A stretch of 64,000 nucleotides of DNA from assembly GCF_029269825.1 (NCBI RefSeq), contig NZ_JARJHU010000008.1, positions 722,704 through 786,703 on the forward strand, in the 5' to 3' direction. The stretch is from Pedobacter sp. JY14-1. GTDB lineage: Bacteria > Bacteroidota > Bacteroidia > Sphingobacteriales > Sphingobacteriaceae. The position numbers and the translations under genes were made by a program. Of the stretch, positions 31,652 to 39,647 are shown in pieces; the stretch's first letter is position 1, and each line of letters starts with the position of its first letter. Below the pieces are notes generated by a model. That model worked only from the letters and a program-made list of their open reading frames with translations, was not told the origin of the DNA and did not search any database.

Positions 31652-32587
31652 ATGACCAAAAAAGGTTTTTTTAAACTGCTGACCGGACTGGGCGCAACGT
31701 TTTTATGGGCCTGCGGCGGCGGCGGAAAGCAGGAAAAGCGGCAGCTGGCAGCGGGACAACACGATTTTGAAAGCATTAAGGGGATAACTTACTATGAGGG
31801 CAAACGCAGGTTTGCTTCTGGTCTGTCTTTCAATGAAATGGGCTTCCAGCAGGAGCCTTCCTGGGAGATCCGGTTCTTATCGAATGATACGGTACTGGTA
31901 TACAGCCCCGAGGAGAAAAAGATGTTTCCGTTTTTCATCACTTATGACCATGGAGATGTTTATAATTTTGCAAAGAATTACTTCCGGATCACCAAGGTAA
32001 GCAAGGACAGTCTGGTATTCCAGCGCCTTCACCTGAACAAAAAGGAGATCTCAAGTGATATCCGTTCAGACGTGCATATGACCCTGTACTCGAAAGACGC
32101 GATCGACAATAAGCTGAAGACAACACTGGAAATGCTGCAGCGGCCCACGGCGAGGGATACGGCCTATATCCGGATGCTGACGGCGAGGGCAGAAAGGAAT
32201 GCGGAGAACCCCGACAGCGCTTTTGCGGCGCGCAAGCCGGTGCAGTTTATCCCGGTCAGTAACCTCGTCAAAGTGGAAAAGAAGGACGATACGGACCCGG
32301 TCATGGGCATTACAGTATATGATTATATGTTCCCCAGGTACAGGATCGATATTTCAAAGGCTTATCAGGACTTTGCCTATGAGTTCTCTGTGGTCGTGGA
32401 TGCGAAAGGCCGGATCCATCTGGGCAAGTTCAGCAATGTGATCGAGGAGCACCGGGAGGCCAGGAAAAAGACATTGCAGGCCATCATCGATGTGTACCTG
32501 CAGCACCTGCTGAAGGTTGTTCCCGGTACAACTCTGGGGATTCCGCACGCCAGTCAGGTACAGCTGATCGTGGCCGGGAAAAAATAA
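31652..32587 (+). CDS. hypothetical lipoprotein
   Basis: 311 residues, not recognised. The leader ends FLWACGGGG, so Cys21 is a plausible lipidation site, although Trp at -2 is unusual. The middle is mixed and charged; residues about 235-311 (EFSVVVDAKGRIHLGKF ... LLKVVPGTT) form a compact alpha/beta region faintly like TonB C-terminal folds, which I cannot confirm. Third in a row of exported proteins after the protease and NAGPA genes, 18 bases after the latter. Confidence 0.75.
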   Translation: MTKKGFFKLLTGLGATFLWACGGGGKQEKRQLAAGQHDFESIKGITYYEGKRRFASGLSFNEMGFQQEPSWEIRFLSNDTVLVYSPEEKKMFPFFITYDHGDVYNFAKNYFRITKVSKDSLVFQRLHLNKKEISSDIRSDVHMTLYSKDAIDNKLKTTLEMLQRPTARDTAYIRMLTARAERNAENPDSAFAARKPVQFIPVSNLVKVEKKDDTDPVMGITVYDYMFPRYRIDISKAYQDFAYEFSVVVDAKGRIHLGKFSNVIEEHREARKKTLQAIIDVYLQHLLKVVPGTTLGIPHASQVQLIVAGKK

Positions 32588-32650
32588 GTCTTGCATTTTA
32601 TCAAAAAAAATTTCATACATTGCGTACTTAATTTTTTAAAATACAATCCA

Positions 32651-32842
32651 ATGCAAGAAGGAACAGTAAAATTTTTTAATGTGACCAAAGGTTTCGGTTT
32701 CATCATCCCATCTAACGGAGACAATGAGATCTTTGTACACTCGACAGGCCTCATCGATGAGATCCGTGAGAACGACAAAGTTACTTACGAGGTTGAAAAC
32801 GGCAGAAAAGGCCTGAACGCAGTTAATGTGAAAGTAATCTAG
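32651..32842 (+). CDS. cold-shock domain protein
   Basis: 63 residues, one cold-shock domain starting MQEGTVKFFNVTKGFGFI; RNP1 is KGFGFI and RNP2 is EIFVHSTG. A single-stranded RNA/DNA-binding chaperone of the CspA group. The ATG at 32651 was chosen since the domain begins there. Its upstream region (from 32588) is AT-rich and a strong terminator follows, so it is probably a single-gene unit. Confidence 0.95.
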   Translation: MQEGTVKFFNVTKGFGFIIPSNGDNEIFVHSTGLIDEIRENDKVTYEVENGRKGLNAVNVKVI

Positions 32843-32861
32843 ATTATCTAACATAATTGAG

Positions 32862-32893
32862 AAAAGGGCGGTTCGAAAGAACCGCCCTTTTTT
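32862..32893. terminator. Bidirectional terminator after the cold-shock gene
   Basis: GGGCGGTTC / GAACCGCCC stem with a GAAA loop (32866-32887), flanked by A4 and T6; it can serve both the cold-shock gene and the convergent GDPD gene. Confidence 0.93.
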
Positions 32894-32936
32894 ATGCGTA
32901 TTTTTTCGGGATGGCCCTGGAAACCTGCCAGGTATG

Positions 32937-33752
32937 TTATTCACCCCGGGAGCGGATGACATCGAACAGGAGTTCGGGTTCATTGGTCGTAATGAAATCG
33001 GCTTTGTTGTCGAGCAGCCAGTTCATATCTTCAGCCTTATTGACTGTCCAGGCGTTGATGGTAAGCCGGAGTGACCGGGCCTGTTCAAACCACTCGCCCT
33101 TTTGGTAAACACTGAGGTGATAGTCTGCACCATAAAAACCATCTGATTTGAGCTTATCGAGACCGACATCGCCTTTAAGGTACGCAACGTTGGCCTTAGG
33201 CTGTGCCTGACGCACGTGTTTCAGGATATCATAGCTGAAGCTGATGTAATCTACCCAGGGTGTTGCCTTCAGTTGTTTAACAATGGCCAATGCTTTATCG
33301 GTCATTTTCAGGTCTCTTTCGGTACTGATCTCCGAAGGTTTCAGTTCAAGTATCAGCTTTGTTTTCTTTTGCCTTGTCCCAACTTTCAGGTAAGCCTCAA
33401 GTGTGGGAATCTCCTCTCCGTTAGGATGTTTTTTGGCCCGGAGCTGCTGATAAGTAGATTTTGCAATAGGCATCCCGTAAAATTCGGCGTCGTGGTTGAC
33501 AACCAGAACGCTGTCTGCGGTCATGTGGACATCGAACTCGGAACCATAACAACCCAGCCGGATGGCCTCGTTGAGCGAAGCGATGGAATTTTCAGGCAGG
33601 TGGTTTTTCTTCCAGGCTCCCCTGTGGGCAATGACGGGATTCTTGTTCCAGGAGGCCGTAACCCCTGAACGGTTTTCAGCGGGAGCCGGGGTTCCGGGTA
33701 TATCTTTGGATAACAGGGCCATAAGCGACAAGGCCAATATCGTGGCTTTCAT
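32937..33752 (-). CDS. glycerophosphodiester phosphodiesterase, exported
   Basis: 271 residues with a leader peptide (about 1-18) and a GDPD TIM-barrel: VIAHRGAWKKNHLPENSIASL (HRG and the Glu of PENS), GSEFDVHMTADSVLVVNHD (the metal-binding Glu/Asp and catalytic His) and KLILELKP. It cleaves glycerophosphodiesters in the periplasm. It converges with the cold-shock gene. Confidence 0.94.
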   Translation of the reverse strand: MKATILALSLMALLSKDIPGTPAPAENRSGVTASWNKNPVIAHRGAWKKNHLPENSIASLNEAIRLGCYGSEFDVHMTADSVLVVNHDAEFYGMPIAKSTYQQLRAKKHPNGEEIPTLEAYLKVGTRQKKTKLILELKPSEISTERDLKMTDKALAIVKQLKATPWVDYISFSYDILKHVRQAQPKANVAYLKGDVGLDKLKSDGFYGADYHLSVYQKGEWFEQARSLRLTINAWTVNKAEDMNWLLDNKADFITTNEPELLFDVIRSRGE

Positions 33753-33846
33753 TTGTATATTTTTTTGCTAAAATACCCGTTTAAAATTAGCCCAGTATTT
33801 TCTTAAAGTAATTTTTAACTTTAATTCTTTTGATGTATTATCTGCC

Positions 33847-36800
33847 ATGAACAGTAATTATGATTTACTGATTGCCAAGATCAATGAATTTACCCGGAAG
33901 TTTTATCTGAATAAACTGCTGAGGGGAATGATTTATACGGCGGCATTACTGTTGGTGGTATACTTAGTGCTTTTTGTCCTGGTCTTTTATCTGGCTCCCG
34001 GCACAGGGCTCAAAACGGTCATGTTCTTTGCTTTTGTTTTACTCGCGCTGGGATCTGCCTGGTACTGGATCGGCCGGCCGGCCCTGTCTTTCTTCAGGCT
34101 TGGAAAGCGCCTCGAACTGGAAGAGGCGGCGGAGCTGATCGGAGAACATTTTTTTACGGTAAAGGACAAATTGCTGAATACGCTGCAGCTGAAGGCACTG
34201 GCGGAACGCCAGCCTGAAAACCAGGCGCTCATCCTGGCCGGGATTGACCAGAAAATCTCGGAGCTGCGGCCCGTGCCCTTTTCCAGTGCGATACGGCTGG
34301 ACGACAACCGGAAATACCTGAAATATATCCTGGCGCCTTTGTCGGTCATTCTGCTGATCCTGATCATTGCTCCGGCGATCCTGAAAGACGGGACTTCCAG
34401 TCTGATCCAGTATGACCGTTATATTGCACCTAAGGCCCCCTTTCGTTTCGAACTGATGAATACCCGCCTGATGGTCTCACAGGGAGATGATGTGACTTTG
34501 AAGCTTAGGATGCAGGGAAATAACATTCCGCAAGATGTGTACCTCACAGATGGCCGGAACAGCTATAAGCTGGAAAAGGAAAACAACACGCATTTCAGTT
34601 ATACGTTCAGGAACCTGCAAAAGGACAAGCGTTTTTATTTTACAGGCGGAGGCTTTTCTTCCGGCGGATATGTGATCGTGGTAAGGCCGAGGCCTGTGCT
34701 GACCGGACTGGAAGCGAAATTACAGTTCCCGTCTTACCTGGGCCGCGGCATAGAAAGGGTAGCTAATGCCGGTGACCTGGTCGTCCCCGAAGGCACGCTG
34801 GTGACCTGGACGATCCATACCGAAAACAGCGACCGTATGGTATTTCTGATGGACGGAAAGGGGAATATACTTACTCCTGAAGATAATGTCTTCCGCTTCT
34901 CGGCGAAACCGGACAAGAGTATAACTTACCAGGTCGTACCGGGCAATGCCTACGTTAAAAGCGGCAGGGATTCCATTGCCCACCAGATCAGTGTGGTGAA
35001 AGATGAGTTTCCGACCGTCAGCATGACGGAACAACCGGATTCGTTACGAAACAAGATCCGGTATTTTTCGGGGAACATCACTGACGACTATGGCTTTACC
35101 GGGCTGGTTTTCAAATATGAAATACGATCTGCCGGTAAGGTGCTGCGCTCGGTGACAAAGCAGTTGCCCGTAAAAAGGAATGAACGTGAAAATGCGGTGT
35201 TTTTTTTATGGGACGCAAATGAGGCCGGGCTTAAACCAGGCGAGCAGGTAACTTATTTCTTCGAGGTAGCGGATAATGACGGGGTAAACGGGCCAAAGCG
35301 CAGCCGTTCGGAGATAAAAACGATGGAAGCCCCTACAGAACAGCAGGTTGCGAAAAGCCTGGATCAAAGTAGTTCTGCGCTTAAACAGCAGATGGAGAAG
35401 GCAATAAGGTTGGCCGGAGCAGTGGAAAAGGAAAGTAAGAAACTTGGGGAAACGCTGCTGGACAAGAGACAGCTGAATTTTGACGATAAGAAACAGGTGG
35501 AACAATTGCTGGAAAAGCAAAAGCAACTGGAAGAGGCAGTAAGAGAGGTAAAAAAACTGAACGAAAAGCAAACCATTGATAAAGAGGAGAATGCAGCGCT
35601 CCGCGAGGAGATGCAGGAAAAACAGAAACAGATTGATCATCTGTTCAACAACGTGTTGGACGAGAAAACCAGGGTACTGCTGGAGAAGTTGCAGCAACTG
35701 ATGGACGAAAACAATAAGGAACAGACACAGCAGGAACTCTCCCGGATGCAGATGGACAATAAATCGCTGAAAAACGAGCTGGACAGGATATTGGAATTAT
35801 ACAAACAACTGGAATTTGAACAAAACCTGAAAAACAGTACGGAGCAGTTGAAGCAGCTTTCGGGAAAACAAAAGGACCTGGCTGACCGGACGGAAAAGGA
35901 TAATCAGGAGGGGAAAAAAAAGGCAGGAGACCTTAAGGACGAACAACAGCAGCTTTCCAGGGCGTTTGAGGATCTGAAAAAACAACTGGAAGCGCTTGAT
36001 AAAAAGAACGCGGCGCTGGAAAGGCCTTCGGGTTATGAAAACCCGGAGAAAGAGGCACAGCAGATCCTGCAAAAGCAAAAGGAAAGTGAACGGCAAATGG
36101 ACAGGGGCCAGCAAAAAGCTGCTGCTGAACAGCAGCGGCAGGCGGCCGGGCAAATGCAGCAAATGGCGGCTAAACTGGAGGAAATGCAGCAAAAGGGCGA
36201 GGAAATGCAGGCGAAAGTGAATGCTGCTGAACTGCGTCAACTGCTGGAGAACCTATTGAATACTTCATTTGAGCAGGAAAAGGTCTTGCTGGATCTGCGG
36301 TCCATGAGCAGCAGTGACCCATTATATACCGCCGGTGTACAGAAACAACGCAATATTAAGGACAACATGAAAACGATTGGCGATAGCCTGTACGCGCTCA
36401 GCCGCCGGGTGCCGCAGATTGAGTCGTCGGTAAATGAGGAGATGCAGAAGATCAATTTTAATATTGACAAGAGCCTGGAAAACCTGGGAGAGCGGAATAC
36501 GTTACTGGCCAACCGCAACCAGCAGTATGCAATGACTTCGATCAACAACCTTTCACTGATGCTGAATGAAGCGCTGGAACAGCTACAGAAAAACATGAAG
36601 AACGCCAAAAGTGGCGGCAAGGGCGGACAGATGAGTATGCAGCAGTTGGAACAGATGCAGCGGCAACTCGGTGAGCAAATGCAAAAGGCCAGGGAAGAGA
36701 TGCAGCGGAAAGGAAATAAAGGAATGGTACCAAAAGGACAAATGAGCCAGGAATTTGCCCGCATGGCGCAGCAACAACAGATGATCCGGGAGGCCTTGCA

Positions 36801-37167
36801 GAGGATAAGCCTGCAAAGCAAGGATGCGAAAGGTAAAGCGGGGATGGATCAGCTGGTGAAGGAAATGAAGGAAACGGAGGTCGACCTGGTAAATAAAAAG
36901 CTGACACAGGAAACAATGGAACGCCAGAAATCTCTACTCACGAAATTACTGGATGCAGAAAAGGCGGAGCGGGAACAAGATCAGGATGCCCGGCGGGAGG
37001 CGAAAGCCGCAAAGGATTACCCGCCCTCCTACCAGAAACTGCTGGAAGCGTTCCGGAAAAAGCAGCAGGGTGAAACGGAATGGTTCCGGAAACTGCCGCC
37101 AAATATGAAGCTGTATTATAAAAACAGGATCGCGGAGTATTTTAAATCGCTAAATTCGGGCAATTAA
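33847..37167 (+). CDS. DUF4175 family membrane/coiled-coil protein
   Basis: 1106 residues. Two membrane segments lie at about 26-50 and 56-75 and a third at about 157-176; a beta-rich region follows (about 190-500), then a very long Gln/Glu/Lys-rich helical region (about 510-1080) with repeated QQ and MQQM runs suggesting coiled coil. This layout matches the Bacteroidota DUF4175 family, whose function is unknown; a large envelope protein with a periplasmic or cytoplasmic rod is all that can be said. ybeY starts 12 bases downstream. Confidence 0.88.
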   Translation: MNSNYDLLIAKINEFTRKFYLNKLLRGMIYTAALLLVVYLVLFVLVFYLAPGTGLKTVMFFAFVLLALGSAWYWIGRPALSFFRLGKRLELEEAAELIGEHFFTVKDKLLNTLQLKALAERQPENQALILAGIDQKISELRPVPFSSAIRLDDNRKYLKYILAPLSVILLILIIAPAILKDGTSSLIQYDRYIAPKAPFRFELMNTRLMVSQGDDVTLKLRMQGNNIPQDVYLTDGRNSYKLEKENNTHFSYTFRNLQKDKRFYFTGGGFSSGGYVIVVRPRPVLTGLEAKLQFPSYLGRGIERVANAGDLVVPEGTLVTWTIHTENSDRMVFLMDGKGNILTPEDNVFRFSAKPDKSITYQVVPGNAYVKSGRDSIAHQISVVKDEFPTVSMTEQPDSLRNKIRYFSGNITDDYGFTGLVFKYEIRSAGKVLRSVTKQLPVKRNERENAVFFLWDANEAGLKPGEQVTYFFEVADNDGVNGPKRSRSEIKTMEAPTEQQVAKSLDQSSSALKQQMEKAIRLAGAVEKESKKLGETLLDKRQLNFDDKKQVEQLLEKQKQLEEAVREVKKLNEKQTIDKEENAALREEMQEKQKQIDHLFNNVLDEKTRVLLEKLQQLMDENNKEQTQQELSRMQMDNKSLKNELDRILELYKQLEFEQNLKNSTEQLKQLSGKQKDLADRTEKDNQEGKKKAGDLKDEQQQLSRAFEDLKKQLEALDKKNAALERPSGYENPEKEAQQILQKQKESERQMDRGQQKAAAEQQRQAAGQMQQMAAKLEEMQQKGEEMQAKVNAAELRQLLENLLNTSFEQEKVLLDLRSMSSSDPLYTAGVQKQRNIKDNMKTIGDSLYALSRRVPQIESSVNEEMQKINFNIDKSLENLGERNTLLANRNQQYAMTSINNLSLMLNEALEQLQKNMKNAKSGGKGGQMSMQQLEQMQRQLGEQMQKAREEMQRKGNKGMVPKGQMSQEFARMAQQQQMIREALQRISLQSKDAKGKAGMDQLVKEMKETEVDLVNKKLTQETMERQKSLLTKLLDAEKAEREQDQDARREAKAAKDYPPSYQKLLEAFRKKQQGETEWFRKLPPNMKLYYKNRIAEYFKSLNSGN

Positions 37168-37179
37168 ATCTTTTTTGAT

Positions 37180-37605
37180 ATGCCTAAACCTGCCGTTCAT
37201 TTTTTTTCAGAGGAAACCCAATTTGTATTAAAAAACAAGACAGTTTTGAGGGCCTGGCTGCTGGATATGATCGTTGCCGAAGGTTACGGCCTGGAAGAGC
37301 TTAATTTTATTTTCTGCTCTGACGAATATCTGCTGCGTATAAATCAGCAATTCCTGGATCATGACACATATACCGACGTAATCACTTTTGATCATTCTGA
37401 GCGGCTTAAAATGATCCACGGAGATATTTTTATCAGCATTGACCGGATCCGGGAGAATGCATCAGGATTAAAAGTGAGGACAGATGATGAGCTGCACCGC
37501 GTAATGGCACATGGTACATTGCATTTGCTGGGTTATAAAGACAAAACAAAGGCGGATAAGCTGAAGATGACAGCGCGGGAAGACCATTACCTCTCACAGA
37601 GATAG
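37180..37605 (+). CDS. ybeY: rRNA maturation endonuclease YbeY
   Basis: 141 residues. The core motif RVMAHGTLHLLGYKDK places His111 and His115 in the expected zinc positions, but the third His of the HxxxHxxxxxH pattern is Asp121; the preceding LNFIFCSDEYLLRINQQFL and TYTDVITFD are also typical. YbeY processes 16S rRNA 3' ends and acts in late-stage ribosome quality control. It follows the DUF4175 gene by 12 bases. Confidence 0.93.
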   Translation: MPKPAVHFFSEETQFVLKNKTVLRAWLLDMIVAEGYGLEELNFIFCSDEYLLRINQQFLDHDTYTDVITFDHSERLKMIHGDIFISIDRIRENASGLKVRTDDELHRVMAHGTLHLLGYKDKTKADKLKMTAREDHYLSQR

Positions 37606-37685
37606 TTAAGGGCTGCTTCGCTGATCGTAATTATTGCTTACTTTTGCAGTAATTTTCTTTTTGTAACCACGTTTATATATCAGCA

Positions 37686-39554
37686 TTGAGCACTTTAATT
37701 GCAGCGGAAAACCTGGGCCACGCCTATCACGAGGAATGGCTTTTCAAGAATCTTACTTTAGGCATCCAGACCGGACAACGGGTGGCACTGGTCGGCATCA
37801 ATGGTGCGGGCAAAAGCACGTTGTTGAAATTGCTTGCCGAACGCTTTGCGCCTCTGGAAGGAAAGATCGTCAGGAACAAATCGGTACGGATCGGTTTCCT
37901 GGATCAGGAACCCGTATTTCCTTCAGGATATTCGATCAGCGACTTCATTTTCTCTATGGAAAACAAGCAGCAGCAACTGATCCGGGAATATGAGGAACTG
38001 ATTGAGCAGCCGGAACCGGATGAACAGGCCCTGAACCGTTTGTACGGAGAACTTAGTGAGCACAATGCCTGGGAATATGAATACCAGATCAAGACCATTC
38101 TTAGCCGGATGGGTATCGACCATCTGCAGCAAAAGATAGATACGCTTTCAGGCGGCCAGAAAAAAAGAATCGCGCTGGCGAAGCTGCTGATCGAAGATCC
38201 TGATATTTATGTTTTGGACGAACCGACCAACCATCTGGACATCGATACGATTGAATGGCTGGAGAAATTGCTGACTTCAGGAGGTAAAACAGTATTGCTG
38301 GTAACCCACGACCGGTACTTTCTGGACAATGTCTGTAACATGATCGTCGAACTGGACCGGGGAAAAATGTATACATACAACGGAAACTACGCTTATTTCC
38401 TGGAACGCAAGGCAGAACGGGAAGCAGCTGATGAAAGTACTTACCAGAAAAACAAGAACCTGTTAAAAAAGGAACTGGAATGGATGCGGAGAATGCCGCA
38501 GGCCAGGGGCACAAAATCGAAATCGAGAATTGATGCTTTCTACGATTTAGAGCAAAAAACAAAGCAAAGATCTGATAATCAAAACATTACTTTAAATGTA
38601 AAGATGTCCAGGCAAGGCGGTAAGATACTTGAACTTAAACATATCGGACAGTCTTTCAACGACAAAAAAATCATCACAGACTTTAGCTATACCTTTAAAA
38701 AAGGCGATAGAATTGGATTGGCCGGCAAAAACGGAACCGGTAAATCTACCCTGTTGAACATTATTACCGGCGTGCTGAACCCGGAACATGGCCATGTAGA
38801 GAAAGGTGAAACAACGGTATATGGTTATTATCGACAGGGCGGATTGCATTTCAATGAAAAGGAACGGGTAATTGACATTGTAAAATCTGATGCCGAATAT
38901 ATCAAAATGGCTGACGGCTCAACGATTTCTGCATCCCAATTATTAACCTTATTCCTCTTTCCTCCGAAAAAGCAGCACGGCCTGGTAGAGAAATTAAGCG
39001 GCGGCGAAAGGAAACGGCTTCATCTGATGAAGGTGCTGATGCAAAATCCCAACTTCCTGATCCTCGACGAACCCACTAATGACCTTGACATCGATACGCT
39101 GAATGTACTGGAGGAGTTTCTGGAAAATTTTCCGGGAGTATTGATATTGGTGTCACACGATCGTTATCTTCTGGACAAGATGAGTGAACAGCTGTTCATT
39201 ATGGAAGGGAACGGCACGGTTACCGTATACAATGGTAATTATTCTGAATATCGGTTGAGCCTGGAACAAGAGAAGGAAAAACAGGATAACCGTAGAAAAG
39301 AAGTAAAGCCTGCTGCCGTATCCCCCGCTCCTACTCCTGTAAAAAAATTGAGTTATAAAGAGCAAAAAGAATTAGAAGAATTAGAACGGCAGATCCCCGA
39401 GATGGAAAAAGGGATTTCATATTTGACACAATTGATACAGGAAACGGATCCCACGAATTATCAAAAAATACAAACCCTGACAGCAGAAATTGAAGCGATT
39501 CAGTTTAAGCTGAATGAAATTACGGAACGTTGGATGGTCTTATCTGAAATATAA
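37686..39554 (+). CDS. ABC-F family ATPase
   Basis: 622 residues from a TTG start; no ATG is available upstream in this frame and the protein begins as expected (STLIAAENLGHAYHEEWLF). Two ATPase domains: Walker A GINGAGKST and GKNGTGKST, signatures LSGGQKKRIALAKLL and LSGGERKRLHLMKVL, both with DEPTNxLDIDT. A linker (about 240-300) and a C-terminal coiled coil (about 545-622) are as in Uup/EttA-type ribosome-associated factors. No membrane domain. A -7-like TACTTTTG lies at 37639-37646. Confidence 0.94.
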   Translation: MSTLIAAENLGHAYHEEWLFKNLTLGIQTGQRVALVGINGAGKSTLLKLLAERFAPLEGKIVRNKSVRIGFLDQEPVFPSGYSISDFIFSMENKQQQLIREYEELIEQPEPDEQALNRLYGELSEHNAWEYEYQIKTILSRMGIDHLQQKIDTLSGGQKKRIALAKLLIEDPDIYVLDEPTNHLDIDTIEWLEKLLTSGGKTVLLVTHDRYFLDNVCNMIVELDRGKMYTYNGNYAYFLERKAEREAADESTYQKNKNLLKKELEWMRRMPQARGTKSKSRIDAFYDLEQKTKQRSDNQNITLNVKMSRQGGKILELKHIGQSFNDKKIITDFSYTFKKGDRIGLAGKNGTGKSTLLNIITGVLNPEHGHVEKGETTVYGYYRQGGLHFNEKERVIDIVKSDAEYIKMADGSTISASQLLTLFLFPPKKQHGLVEKLSGGERKRLHLMKVLMQNPNFLILDEPTNDLDIDTLNVLEEFLENFPGVLILVSHDRYLLDKMSEQLFIMEGNGTVTVYNGNYSEYRLSLEQEKEKQDNRRKEVKPAAVSPAPTPVKKLSYKEQKELEELERQIPEMEKGISYLTQLIQETDPTNYQKIQTLTAEIEAIQFKLNEITERWMVLSEI

Positions 39555-39570
39555 AAGTAAATTCATCTAT

Positions 39571-39584
39571 GTTCCACGTGGAAC
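39571..39584. promoter_or_regulatory. parS-like site 1
   Basis: GTTCCACGTGGAAC is a perfect 14-bp palindrome with the CACGTG core of the ParB-binding parS site. It differs from the classical TGTTTCACGTGAAACA by T-to-C and A-to-G changes in the arms, and lies 34 bases upstream of a consensus copy. Confidence 0.8.
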
Positions 39585-39603
39585 GATATACAATAATAAT
39601 TTA

Positions 39604-39619
39604 TGTTTCACGTGAAACA
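39604..39619. promoter_or_regulatory. parS site 2 (consensus)
   Basis: TGTTTCACGTGAAACA is an exact match to the classical parS sequence bound by ParB (Spo0J); flanking A and T extend the palindrome to 18 bp. The site lies in the 93-base gap between the ABC-F gene and mnmG, 28 bases before the mnmG start. Confidence 0.9.
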
Positions 39620-39647
39620 TACAATATAATTAGATTAAGCTAAAAAG

